This document shows positions 1 to 11,810 of a stretch of 64,000 nucleotides of DNA, piece by piece (positions within the stretch are counted from its first letter, which is position 1; each line of letters starts with the position of its first letter). Source of the DNA: Agrocybe praecox (lineage: Eukaryota; Basidiomycota; Agaricomycetes; Agaricales; Agrocybaceae); assembly GCA_964017145.1 (NCBI GenBank), contig OZ024845.1, positions 3,162,001 to 3,226,000 on the forward strand, written 5' to 3'. The notes under the pieces are model-generated. The model had not been told where the DNA came from and made no database searches. It saw only the letters and a program-made list of their open reading frames with translations. The translations under genes were made by a program, and so were the position numbers.

Positions 1-214
1 AAAGCGCGGGATAGATAGCATAGGCTCCCTCCCTAGTTGTTCAAACAGTGGTACTAAAGTTTAGAATTAAAAATAAATATGGCGTTGACCCCCAAGCTAA
101 AATACATTCGCCTTGTATTGCTTACAAGCTCGATAGAATACATAATGATTGTATAGAAGCCATGCGTGTGTGTGTGAAAGAAGAGAGATGCGAAAGAGAG
201 ATAGAAAAGGGAAA

Positions 215-777
215 TCAAGCCTCCTCAGCGTCCTTTTTCGATTTGCTGTAATGTGATATGTAAGAGCACAAGCAATGAATGGATGCGGAAAGACGTACTT
301 GGATTTCGAAGGGAGCAGCTCAGCGGCTATGTGTGGAACAACACCACCTTGGGAAATGACGACATTGCCGAGTAGTTTGTTCAACCTAACGATCACGCCC
401 ATGAGTACACAAACATAGAGAGCTCAACCTTGACGTACTCTTCATCGTTTCGGATAGCGAGTTGGAGATGGCGAGGAACGATACGTTGCTTCTTGTTATC
501 ACGCGCTGCGTTTCCAGCAAGTTCGAGGATTTCGGCAGCGAGGTATTCGAGGACGGCGGCGAGGTAAACTATGAAAACTATTAGCATAAACCATTGGTAT
601 TTGAAGGAGAAAACGGACCTGGAGCACCAGCACCAACACGCTGGGCGTAGTTACCCCTCTTCAACAAACGGTGAACACGACCAACAGGAAACTGGAGACC
701 AGCCTTGGCCGAGCGTGATTGGGATTTGCCGTCTCCGCCGCTGATCTTGCCACCTGAAGCTGATTTGCCTGCTTTGC
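215..777 (-). CDS. Histone H2A (5' end unresolved)
   Basis: Core nucleosomal histone. Four exons read cleanly on the minus strand: 777-619, 568-439, 385-299 and 245-215, with short gt-ag introns. The first carries the N-terminal tail and the [14 protein letters not shown] block, the second [19 protein letters not shown] and [12 protein letters not shown], the third [19 protein letters not shown], and the last a short Lys/Glu tail ending KSKKDAEEA. The fold is complete, with the acidic patch and docking region present. The tail has no SQE/SQEL motif, so this is not the H2A.X-like form usual in yeasts. The exon at 777 opens in phase 1, so a tiny first exon encoding about M-S-G is expected, but no ATG with a fitting donor is visible upstream. 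The only ATG between here and ATP10 (933-931) does not splice in frame. The H2A identity is certain; the start is not. Confidence 0.93.
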
Positions 778-1121
778 CTGCAAAAAAGTCAGAAATCTTG
801 CAAACCACGATTATCCGCCTCGTTCCACTTGAATAATTTCAAGTAGCCCCAAGACACAGCGAGACACACCTTTTCCGCTCTAAAGACACGGTCAGCCTCA
901 GCCACACAGGTATAGTGTTGTAATCCGTACCATGATAAATTATATAAGTGAAATGAGAACTTGAAGAAGGAGATGGTGGTGGTTTAAGTTTAAGAGGCAG
1001 TTGGCAACAGTGTAAACAAAGAAACGCGCTCTAATTTATGTTTATGTCACTCACGTGATTAGCGCGTTCCAAAATTGGCCGAAGTTCGGCACCGTGACTT
1101 GCCTCTTTAACAACGGCGACA

Positions 1122-2249
1122 ATGTCTGCATTATTTTCTTCAGTCAAGCCACTACAAAGGTCATTTCTGACATACTCGCTATCACAAACATGTCTTTCGA
1201 GGACATTCTACGTATCTTCTATCTCAAACGCGGAGGCTAAGCAAAAGCAAGTGAAGGATAATGGAACAAGTGCCCCGACATCAGAATCGGATACATTACC
1301 ACCCCTCAGTAGGCCTTTAGGTGTTCGACAGAGGCCTACTACTGCAATAAGATCAAGTGTTGAAAGAATAAAAGACCTTATGGATCATGATGCGCTCATG
1401 GCTCAAAGAAAGCACCTGTAAGTAAGCCTTCAAGAAATGGTTGATTTGTATACCGAATGGTCCTGAGATGCCTTTGGATTATAGTATTAAAGAGGCAGGG
1501 AAAGGTTACTTTCATGACTTGAATATGACACGAAAACACGGCGGAAAGACGTGGATTGCTCCTAAAGTGCTTATTCGCGAAGATGTGCGTGAAATTGTCT
1601 TTGAATAATCTATCCACCAACTTAGTCTCCCAAACTCACTTGAATGTTTTAGAAATCGTTATACCTACCAAACATCAATGGTACCGCACTGGATGACGGC
1701 ACGAAAAAAGATACGACTACGCTGTGCTTTGGAAAAATTTCAGTTCTAGCCATGCTCGGGACCCAAATATCCGAGGTATATTTCACCGAGGCATGCAACA
1801 CCTTCAGATGCTCATATATATTTCATTTACTCTAGGCACATGTTAAATCATTTACGTATGCCCTCAACGCTCGCTTCGCTTCCAACCCTCTCTATCAATT
1901 CGTTCAAATTAATCTGCAAGAAAATCTCCTCAAATCTCTCCTCGTCAAGGTTTACGCTCGAGCATTACGCGGCTCCGTCCCACCCGCATTGCACCCTACC
2001 TACCTAATTTCAAGCCAGAACATGGAATACCTTCGCGACCCTCTAGGAATGACGAACAGCAAAGTAGGGTACGTCTACCTCGTTGACGAAAATTTGAAAA
2101 TTCGTTGGGGTGGCTCTGCGGATGCCACTTTGGAGGAAGCGCAGAGTCTGGAGAGCTGTACGGGAGCTCTGTTGAAGAGGTTGGAGGCAAAGGAAGGAAG
2201 GCCAGCGGCACCCGTGTCGCCGGAATCTTTGCCCGCTGAAGCAGTGTAG
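1122..2249 (+). CDS. ATP10: Mitochondrial ATPase complex assembly protein ATP10
   Basis: Assembly factor of the mitochondrial F1Fo ATP synthase; in yeast Atp10 binds subunit 6 in the inner membrane. Four exons (1122-1417, 1485-1584, 1653-1775, 1836-2249) join in frame to 310 residues. The first 35 residues are rich in Ser, Arg and hydrophobics without acids, fitting a mitochondrial presequence. The conserved blocks are present: GKTWIAPKVLIR, YLPNI..TALDD, a segment around VLAMLGTQISE, and the C-terminal VGYVYLVDENLKIRWGGSA motif typical of the family. The gene is divergent from H2A and about 500 bp upstream of the hydrolase at 2760. A remnant of its last exon lies inverted at 36.1-36.5 kb. 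I recognise the family from these motifs and consider the assignment firm. Confidence 0.93.
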
Positions 2250-2759
2250 TATTTTAAACAGGTACACGACGGTGTGTATTGCTTTTTGAAGTTATACCAA
2301 TGTAATGGATTTCACATTCTACTCGACTCATGTTTATATTTGGTGTCCACCTCTCCGTCTTAATTCGTCGATTCGTCTTTTCGCAATGTTTTTAGTACCG
2401 GGCTGCCCGGATCCGTTTAACCCGACGCTTTATCTCACAAGACTTGGGATCTCCTTTCGAAGAGCTGAAAATGTCTTAACCACCCACTAACCCGGACTCG
2501 TACGCCAGAAGTATCCAATAGTATGTTTACATATTTCTCGTATCAAGATTCATCTTTCTGATTTTTTTTTGTTCGTTGGTTTATTCTTGCCCTGTGTAAA
2601 AAAAGCCCACACACAGGAATTATCGAGCAAAGTGAATCATATGGTCAAGAGATGCTGAATGTTATATAAGAGAATCTATTTATCAGCAGTTTCCCTCCAG
2701 AATCAAACAATCGACCCATCTAAATTGATTTCAGTTGCGGCATCTAGAATCTACTCCTG
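2250..2759 (+). other. Intergenic, ATP10 to hydrolase
   Basis: Holds the ATP10 3' end and the promoter and 5' UTR of the hydrolase. No gene seen. The last 50 bases before the ATG at 2760 are clearly similar to those before the paralogous gene start at 35594 (shared gatttcag..gcatctag), so the duplication included the 5' UTR. Confidence 0.6.
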
Positions 2760-4004
2760 ATGGCTGAAGAATTTACAACAGGCAAGGTTGACTTTAAAGT
2801 CGGATCGGAGACGTACCAGACATGGTATAAGATTTACGGAGATCTAAAAGGTCAACATCGTCCCCTTGTAACACTGCATGGTGGACCTGGGATGAGCCAT
2901 CATTATATGCTGTAAGTCGTTCTCTACAGCCTATTCGTCAATTTTCTTTCGAAATAGGCTAATACGAGACACCTCCAGACCACACAAAATTATTCATGCC
3001 CAAGAAGGGTGTGTCCTCCCAATTGGCGTATTCTTAGACGTTTACATGTTCAACTGTATGCTCCAGGATCCCAGTCGTATTTTACGACCAACTTGGAAAT
3101 GGTGCATCATCGCACTGCCCTGGCGTACCAAAGGCGTTTTGGACTCCGAAACTGTTCATGGATGAATTGGATAACCTTCTGAAGTCTCTCTGCATAGCCG
3201 ACGACTTTGACCTTATAGGTCAATCCTGGGGAGGTGTGTCTTTATTCGATTTCCAGTGACCAGAAACTCGAACTAAAAAGGAGACTCCATCATTATCCAG
3301 GCATGCTAGCTGCACATTATGCTGCCTCTCGTACCCCAGCCGGTCTCAAACGCCTCATCATCGCGAACTCTCTCGCCTCTATTGAGCTGTACACCCAAGG
3401 AAGTGCCTCGCTAATCGCAAAATTCCCTGCGGAAATCAAAGAGAATATTCGAAAGCATGAAGCGGCTGGTACATACGATGCTCCAGAGTATCAAGAGGGC
3501 GTGAATCTTTTCATGAAGAAACATGTTTGTACCCTCAATCCCTGGCCCCAAGAGCTTTTACAGTCGTTCCAGGTTTATGAAGATAATAAGACGGTTTATC
3601 GCAGCATGTGTGTCCCATCATAATTATAATTGTTTTGCTGGTCTACGCTGCTGATCACTTTTATTATCCTCATAGGTTTGGCCCATCCGAATTTACCATT
3701 GACGGAACCTTGAAGGACTGGGATATCGTGGATATACTCCATAAGATCCCCTACCCGACTCTTCTCATCTCCGCGCCTGAAGACGAAGCACAGGAAGTTG
3801 CAGTCCTTCCTTTCTTCTTGCAGATTCCGAAGATTAAATGGGTCGAACTCCAGAATAGCACCCATCTTGGGATGTTTGAAGAACCTGAAAGGTATTTGCA
3901 CGACCTAAACCTGTTTGTGAACCTCGCTGACTCTTTCTTCCTTTTTTTTTTATTACAGATATTTCAAAGTGATTATAGACTTTTTGAGGAATGTTAAAAA
4001 CTAG
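2760..4004 (+). CDS. Proline iminopeptidase-like alpha/beta hydrolase (copy 1)
   Basis: Peptidase family S33 alpha/beta hydrolase, related to prolyl aminopeptidases that release N-terminal proline; actual substrate unknown. Six exons (2760-2911, 2979-3008, 3067-3233, 3301-3607, 3676-3891, 3959-4004) join in phase to 305 residues. Visible features in order: LVTLHGGPGMSHHY with the HGGPG oxyanion motif, VVFYDQLGNGASS, the nucleophile elbow GQSWGG, a helical lid region, LLISAPEDEA with the acid, and the catalytic His in NSTHLGMFEEPERY. The elbow reads GQS where the paralogue at 34.4-35.6 kb has GHS. No signal peptide, so probably cytosolic. The two copies are closely similar along their whole length and share all intron positions I could check. 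The start is set by the ATG matching the paralogue's. Confidence 0.9.
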
Positions 4005-4473
4005 GGAGGTGGGATGCCGTTGGACGGGTCATATTTTCCATTATAATACTCAAACAACTAGATGGAAGGATGACCTTCGGTCGACCAACCCTGTTGCTTA
4101 TGTACTTTAGCAAATAGAAACCAAAGCATTCCCGTATCAGCGCTGTTCGCTTTTTCTTCTCTCCTTCTCCGACATATGCCCGTATCCACGGGGCATAGTA
4201 GAAACTTTGATTTCCTTGTTTATGAACGGACCGGCAAGCCATGTGGCGGCAGAAATGTCCTCTAGTATTAATGGCCACATGAAAATTAAGTTAAAATATA
4301 CATTAGAACCTGGTATGCTAGATGTTGAATATACTTTGAGTGCCCTCGTAAGTAAGCGGTAGGTATACGGTGTAGTTTTGTACTGTGCAGTCCAATAATC
4401 GGGGCGTTGTCCTAAGGAAGTCGAGAGTATACATAATAGATGGTGGTGGTGGTGGAAGAGGATTATTTGAATA

Positions 4474-6244
4474 CTATGAATCCACGCTCTCCAAAGTGTC
4501 TTGTATAGATTGAACGATGGCCGCTATATCTAGTTCGATATCTTCTTTGCCCGTAGGTGGCGAGATAGGTGGGTGCTCCGAGTCAGATATCGAGCTGTAC
4601 GACTTCTTGCCGAGCCATGCGGTATACTTCATCCCCAAGGAACGTGCAGCAAATCCATGGTCGGGCACAAACTTGCCTGCGGGGAACAGTTCTACGAGGC
4701 GCGCGTTCGAAGAAGGGCGCATGAAGACGCTATCTATAAGGTGGTCCCCGTGTGGACTAATTACGACCTGATTCATGTCAGACAAACGTCCTCACTTGAC
4801 AGGAAAAGTGACCCACTGATGATTTAACAATAGCCACCATCCGCTCTGTCCAATCGCCCTGCGTAGAAACGACATGATACTCATAGCCATTTTTCCTAGC
4901 CATGTAACCGAGGTCCTCCAACAGCGCGGCATGGTCTTCCTCCAAAAGTTTGCCAGCAGACTTTTCGTTCTGCGTGTAAAGGTACGTGACAACCTTCTTT
5001 TTGGATGCCGCATTCTCACCAAGGAATTCCATCAAGTTTTTCCTCACAGGCTCCCACCAGTTTCGCGACCCCGGCAAGTCAAAAGGCGGTGCGAACATAG
5101 GCTGCCCATTTGAAGCGGCTTTCTCTCCTATACTCCTATCTGCAACGACAAGCCGTTCGAAGACGTAAGGCACTTGCATCTTTTGATAATCTTCCCAGTC
5201 CTCGAGATACATCAGTCCAAGACCTGGAAAGGCGGCTTTTTGGAGGAAAGGATGGAAACCGGTGTCAGCTCGCCGGCGTCTGATCCAGTGATCACCAAAT
5301 TCTGGGTTGGTGTCGGTAAAGAAGCGGTTATGGGGGAAAATGAGGCGCATTGGTGGGGGGAGAGTGGTATGGCCTATGGAGGTGTTTGACGGGTCGAGAG
5401 AGGTGTATGTCCTCCATAAGGCGAATAAAGTCGAGTTATCTGCGCAGATTTAGTACCATGATGTTTTTAACAGAGAAATAGCTACTTACGAGGTTGTGCA
5501 TCCGCTGTCATCCATGAAACACCACGAATACTACGAAATTGAGGTGAGCAATTAACAAGAGTAAGAATAGACGACATACATTCCACCATAATTGCCCATA
5601 AGCCTACGAGCAATTGCTGTAGAAATGATTTTCCACTTTCCAAATCCATGACTCGTCGTGATGATTATCGAGGACATGTCCGGGAGCGAGCTCTTGGTGT
5701 CGGACACGAGATACACTGAGCCGTTGAAAATGAATACATTATCCAAGATATTATATCCTAAGAAACGCATAAGCACCTATATAGTCATAAAATCACAGCA
5801 CTCACCCGGTGATTGTTGCACCACCGTCGTAATGGGCATATTCTCTCCCCAACGTTCAAGAGCATCATCTACGGCACCCTCACCCATAGGACCCTTATCG
5901 ACCTTGCCAACAGGCGGCCTGTCTAACCACATGGCACCGTGTCGTCCGCTTCCTTTCGACTGCGTTCGCTCTGCACCATCGCCCGCAACATGGTTTTTGT
6001 CCCAAGTCCAGTCACCAAATACGTCGTTCTCTAGCGAATCTCTCCAGCCAGCAGGTCGCCTTCCGTCAACTCCAATTACGCTCTTCCCAATCCCTAAACG
6101 ACTGAAAACAGCCCCTTGTGTCGCTAACCGGTCAATCCCTAGAATTTGTAATGACGCATCGATGTTATACGCAAAGAAATAGGCAAATAAAAATAGGAAT
6201 AGGAGGGTTAATTCCCGTTTATCAGGTGGCGCCGTCCACCGCAT
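4474..6244 (-). CDS. GT61-type glycosyltransferase, type II membrane protein
   Basis: Predicted Golgi/ER glycosyltransferase of family GT61 (DUF563), the group holding beta-1,2-xylosyl- and EGF O-GlcNAc-transferases; acceptor unknown. Five exons (6244-5807, 5776-5580, 5530-5490, 5439-4817, 4767-4474) join in phase to about 530 residues. A short basic N-terminus is followed by the single membrane anchor LTLLFLFLFAYFFAYNI (residues about 13-29), then a lumenal domain. Family-like elements include GVSWMTAD, the RLIFPHNRFF region, YLYTQNEKSAGKL, and VVISPHGDHLIDSVFMRP, the counterpart of the usual GVHGNGLT..FM block. The last intron (4816-4768) is 49 nt. The usual HGN core motif reads HGD here. 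It is convergent with the hydrolase at 2760-4004. Family assignment is good, function inferred. Confidence 0.8.
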
Positions 6245-7371
6245 CTAAACTCTTGAGATGAAGAATGTTGCGACAAATGCAAATGTTGGACAAATGTTTT
6301 TGCAACTTGAGAATATGCAGGTTCCCTGTCGCCGCGGCCAGTTAAAGAGTAAAATGAGCCAGGGGCTTCGTAACCTAGCCTTCCCGACAATAAAGACAGA
6401 AAGAATGGAGAAAGGAATTTGTTGGGACCAGTGCGAATGAAACAAGCGTGTTGCGGTGCTAAGTAGTGCCAGCCATAATTCTGTTACAATAAGTCACGGG
6501 CCGGCATGTGGGAAAACATGCATAAAAAAGGTATGTGTGTAAAGACAAGGTTTGGCACTAACGTCTGAAACAAACATAAACAGGAAGGTAATTTTGATTA
6601 TGTACTATCTCACAGCGACCCCAAAACAGCACGATTACATGACCATGCTGTTTCTAGCGGTTACTACACCAGAACATCAAGGTACCGCTTCTGACAATTT
6701 TTTAGCTGAAACAAGAGAAAGAGAGACCACCCCCGATAATGGGCGTCGATGTTATCAACGAGAGAAAAGCTCAGGACTGTACAAGACTAAAGACATTCAG
6801 GTGAGTGTTCTTATTTCTTGTCAGCGCTTAAAATCTCTCCGCTGACATTTGTTGTACATCTCAGGCCTGAGACACCATTGTTGCCAAGTATCCCCTCGCG
6901 ATAAAAATAACATATTTATCATTAGGAACGTTCTTGGCGTCTACTATATTTGCGGGTGAGAATCCCGGTGACATAAGGAAATATGACTTGGAAGCTCGCA
7001 ACCTCTCACAACAACTATTCTGTAGCTTTTTCTCTAGGCCAAAATTTCTGGGTTCTCTCCAAAATATCACAAAAAACATAATCATAGACCCAAGGCCTTA
7101 CTACGAGATGAAAACCACATGGAGTGTGCCTTCGGAGGCCCGTGGAGTGGAAATAAATGTTTGACAAAACTTTTATAACGTCAAACTCAACATCGGCCGG
7201 TATGTCGAGCTTCAAGCATGTGCATGTTTAAAGCCCTCCCAGGCTCTTCAGGAGGGGTAACATAGGGCCTTATTTTCCTTATTTTCTTCTCCCATCCCCG
7301 TCTCTCCTTTCCGTTTTTCTTCCGTTTTTCCTCTTCCCAGCGTCCCTCAGGCGGTAGCCCTTTCTTCTATA
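6245..7371. other. Intergenic between divergent GT61 and MFS genes
   Basis: About 1.1 kb. Only short unconvincing ORFs on both strands. A pyrimidine-rich stretch at about 7270-7360 just upstream of the MFS ATG looks like a typical fungal core promoter. Nothing else recognised. Confidence 0.5.
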
Positions 7372-9720
7372 ATGGCCACCAACGAATCCGACAATGCGGT
7401 AGCATCGACGAGTCACTCGATTAATTCCTCTATCACTCATGTGCAACCGAACGAGAAGCAAGACCCTTCGCTGGAGCTTCAGCATGTTTTCTCGAATGCC
7501 CGTGGAGAATCAGCTTTACCAGAAAACAAAATCGAAGAGGAGTTCGAGAACATGGAAAGCGACTGGGAGAACGACCCAGATAATGCTAGGAATTGGTCAA
7601 CGAAAAAGAAGTGGACTACTGTCTGCATTGTACGTTTCTTTTTTGACTTTCTGTATTCCTAATTCTCATCCGGTTTTCAGTTATCCGCCTATACATTCGT
7701 TTCTCCGCTTGCCAGTTCTATGATGGCTCCTGGTATTCCTTAGCTAGCTCTTAAGTTCGGAATCTCCAACCCAACTATCATCGCGATGACTCTCTCCATT
7801 TTCTTGTTGTCTTTTGCCATTGCTGTACGTTACTTTGTTTCTCCTTTTTTCGTCATAGAGCTTACAAAATGGTATTTTTAGCCTTTAATTCTCGCACCCT
7901 TATCTGAAATGTATGGCAGGACATGGGTATGTGCTTTGCCCAAAAAACATGTGATTCAAAATACAGGCGCTGAGCGCTGAACTGGCGTTCTCATAGGTTT
8001 TACACACTGGCAACATTTTCTCGATCGCGTTCAGTTTGGGATGTGCTTTCGCACCAGATACAGGTACTTTCATCGCCATGCGTTTCCTTGGTGCGTCACG
8101 AAGCTCCCAACATTTTGATCAAAGCTTAATATCTAAAAATTCTTATTTGTCTGACAGCCGGATTCTCTGGGAGTGCGCCTATTGCCTGTGGTGGCGGCTC
8201 TGTGGGCGATCTCTTCGCCGCGAAGGACCGTGCTTCCGCAATGGCATTGTACAGTCTTGGGCCTCTCATTGGTATGTCGTAGTATTTCGACTTTTCATTC
8301 TTAGCTGAGCGTCTAATTTTCCATGGGTAGGCCCTGTCGTTGGACCCATTGCTGGAGGATTTATCGCCCAAGAGATTGGCGTAAAATGGGTTTTCATCAT
8401 CATTGCCAGTATGTTATAACGAGTTTGGTTATTTGTTGTAGTCCCTTTGGCTGACGTCTTTTTTCAGTCGCATGTGTTGTTGTGTCTGTTGTCGCTATCC
8501 CAGTCCTCCGAGAGACGTACGGGCCCATCATTCGTTTCCGCCGTGCAGCGAAGGCCGGAGATCTTGAGAATTTTCTCAAGGCGAACTCACATCTGGCGGC
8601 AGAACATGGAAGTAAACTCGACGTTCTCTGGGAAAACCTTGCTCGTCCTTTAGCCATGCTCTCTCATAGCATGATTTGCTTCGTTTTGAGCTTGTACATG
8701 GCTTTGTACGTCCTATCTTGCGTGAATATTTACCCTCCTTCTGAAAATATATCTTAGCATGTATGGAATCTACTACCTTATGTTCGCCACCTTTGCCTGT
8801 AGGTGGCTTATCTATTTTCTTGGTAGAAAACTTTGAACTGATAGTTGTATCTTCAATAGCTTTCTTCAACACCACCTACGGTTTTACTCCCGGTATCGGT
8901 GGCCTCGTCTATCTTGGTTTGGGTATCGGATTTTTCTCAGCCACCCTCTTTGGTGCCAAATTCGCCGATGGGATCTACAAGAAGGTTTGTATTCTCCCCT
9001 GGTCTTCTCTATGGCCGTGATGATTAACTTAACATTGTTTTTCAGTTGTCTCAAAAGAACAACGGTAAAGGAACCCCGGAAATGCGAATTCCCGCCCTCT
9101 TCTTTGGGTCTTTCTTCGTTCCTATCGGACTCTTGTGGGTATTCCTCCTATCACCTATTTTCTGGGCACTCAATTATAATCCTTATTATAGCTGGTACGG
9201 TTGGTCTGCGCAGGCAAAGATGCACTGGATTATGCCCATCATCGGTTCTGGTATCTTTGGATTCGGAATGATGACTACTTTGTACGTTTAATGATATCCG
9301 CTTGTTTGATGGGTTCTGACACATTCTTTGTATTTAGCCTTCCTATTCAACTATATCTCGTGGATTTCTTTGCTTATGCTGCTAGTGCCACCGCTGCTGC
9401 TGCAGTATGTCGTCTTCAAGCCAACTTCGTAGGGTGGAGCTAACCCCTTCTTTTCCTGCAGCTCTTCTTGGCTTTGCGTTCCCTCTCTTTGGCCAGCAGA
9501 TGTTCGATGCTCTTGGTCTTGGAGGTGGTGATTCTGTATGTACACTCGTCTTCCATCGCCAACACATATTGTCAATATTACTGATCGTGTTCTTCAACAG
9601 CTATTGGCCGGTCTTGCCATCGTACTCGGAATCCCTTTCCCTGTTTGGCTTTACTTCAACGGCGAGAAAATGCGTGCCAAAAACCCCCTTACGAGTGTCT
9701 CGACGACCGCAACCCCCTAA
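7372..9720 (+). CDS. DHA1-type MFS drug/polyamine transporter with one in-frame stop
   Basis: Major facilitator drug:H+ antiporter, 12-TM DHA1 type, expected in the plasma membrane. About 12 exons with small introns join into one protein of roughly 530 residues: an acidic N-terminus ending DPDNARNWSTKKKW, then TM1, the loop-2/3 motif EMYGRTW, TM4-5 with GGGSVGDLFAAKDRASAMA and GPLIGPVVGPIAGG (antiporter motif), a central loop with PVLRETYGP, and the second half ending in FGQQMFDALGLG and a TM12 LAIVLGIPFPVWLY. One codon is broken: TAG at 7741-7743 sits in frame between APGIP and LALKFGI where the family has Gln, so CAG to TAG is the simplest reading. Everything downstream stays open, so the stop is recent, allelic, or a base-call error. 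One intron near 9400-9463 has an uncertain donor. Confidence 0.85.
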
Positions 9721-10950
9721 TACTGTGCTTCCTGAACACAATCTCAATTTTCGCCACTTCAATCTCCCTGTCCCTAGATCACTTACTGTTACAAACTTAT
9801 AATCGGCCATATGTTCAGCCTCTGTCCTACCTCCGATAATATGCGACCCCTCCACATCAACCCACTTGTTGTATCTCTACAAACTTTTGCACCCACCGAC
9901 GTGCCCGCAGTGAAGTTTAGATTTTCCGTTGCATCCCCATCAGTGAAGCTCTTGTGTCCCCCCCCATCTCAACATTGTTTATACATATTCTCATAGCGCC
10001 GGGTATCATCGTGGCCTCGACTCGACTCTCGAGTACATAGACGGGTGAAAATGATGGTTGTTTTCTTTTCTACTTTTGGAACTCAATTTCTCTCAGGAGG
10101 GTGAATATTATACCTTATTTTCTGTTACATAGCTTGTAACCCCTAGATCTCTTCATTCCTCATAGTACTCTGATGTCTGGACCAAAAATTCTACTTACAT
10201 CCCATCATGCCTGAAACTACATTCCCATGATCTAATCATATGGATTTTGCTCACCGTCAGTAATAAATGTTGAATGCAACTTTGGGTTACGGCCGGATCA
10301 TTCAAATTGAACGTTGAACCCTTCGTATCACCCCCGTTGTGTACTGTATGTAGGCTTATTTGTCTTATTTATCTTCATCAGTAAATATGATGTTAGTACA
10401 ATAAATAGACATCACGTACATACTCGTTTCGTTGTGTCTGCTACGAACAGATAATTATTTACTCGGAGATGATACCAGGCCCGGTACCATGATGACGGTA
10501 CCCCCAAGTATCTGTTAGCGCTGTAAACATCTGAAGATATGGAGAGAAATCACCGCCAGCTATGATGCATCTCGCGTATGTAGCGCAGATACTAGACCCG
10601 TGACAGGCCGTCAAATGAGCAGGACCTCGATTTGACCGAGATTCTCCATCGCTTCGCGATATCTCATTCTGCGGCTGGTCACGGGCCTACCCAGATACAA
10701 GCGTGCGTCCATCGCTAGTTGCTCAGATGCAATCATGATGCGACCTTTTTTTAGATGTCAATGATATTCAGAACTCCACCCGCCGTCTTGCGCGCTAACT
10801 TTCGGCTATTTGTGGAGGCCTAGAGCTTGAAACGAATACACCTTGGAGATTATGGAATGATATATTGTATCAAGCGTGGTACATGGGCAGCCATTATTAA
10901 TGCGAGGAACTGGGAATTACCAGTTACCTAGCAGACATCTTATTTCAACT
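9721..10950. other. Intergenic, no gene recognised
   Basis: About 1.2 kb downstream of the MFS gene and downstream of the minus-strand BRI3-like gene. T-rich 3' UTR-like sequence at first, then mixed sequence with only tiny ORFs. No repeat family recognised. Confidence 0.5.
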
Positions 10951-11503
10951 TCAATGTTTTCCCTCGAGCAATACTCCGCATCGAGCGCATTTCTTCTCAC
11001 TGTCATTGCTGGATTTTTTAAGTAGATTAGAGCCGTACAAGGAAGGATGCGAGGAAGGAGTACTCACAACAAGCAAATTAAACCGCACGGGAAGCAGACC
11101 TTCAAATTGAATGGTTGTGAATAACTGATAGGAGAGAGTAACTTGGACGATCATGACGAAATGATTCACTGACCACAGCCGTGATTATTCCACAGACTCC
11201 ATACGTCGTGGTGCTCTGATGGTTCCCTCTTGCGCATTCAGCAAATACTTTGCGGAACATCAACCCTCAGTATCGTTGCATAACGAATGATACAACAGAA
11301 GACTAACGTTGGTCGCGATAGGCCTGACCTGCTGCCGCGGCATCCATTGGTTGTGTTGGGCCTGGATCTTGGTGTGTTGGAGTTGGGTATGCAGGTGCGG
11401 CGTTAAACTGAGTCTGGGTGAATAATTAACATTTTTGCATGTACGCACGCTCGAGCAGAACGACACGTACTTCGTCCTTCATCTGATCCTTGAATTGGGA
11501 CAT
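10951..11503 (-). CDS. Small BRI3-like Cys-rich membrane protein
   Basis: A gene of about 100 codons in five short exons, easily missed because no single ORF is long. It reads MSQFKDQMKDE, then a Pro/Thr/Gln-rich stretch with DAAAAGQAYRDQ, then LFAECARGNHQST, TYGVCGIITAV, VCFPCGLICLF, and a C-terminus NDSEKKCARCGVLL. Every join has gt-ag ends and fits the frame. The order of a proline-rich head, a short hydrophobic segment with Cys residues and a terminal CxxCG knuckle matches the Brain protein I3 (BRI3) family and its fungal relatives, which sit in endomembranes. The molecular role is unknown. Stop TGA at 10953-10951. The transposon-like block begins about 300 bp upstream. Moderately sure of the gene model, less of the family name. 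Confidence 0.72.
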
Positions 11504-11810
11504 AATAGTTATGGTCTGAGTTGTCTTTATAGCTTCTGGGAGGAGAAAGGAGGAGTGGAATCGTGTAATGACTTACGTCCTTTGTTGATGGGCTTTTTAT
11601 ATATGTGCATTACCTTGTGTCTCTGATCTCGAGTTTGGAGTGCATTGCCACATATATACATATTCTCTCCGCCTAGAACACCGATGGGCGCGAGATTGCA
11701 TATCAACTGGCCAATCAAGTGACACACTGAGAGCCCAGCCTCTTGGTGTGTTATCCACTGAGCGCTGAACTGCCACTAATTTACAGAAACTGTCACGTCA
11801 CTGACTCTAC

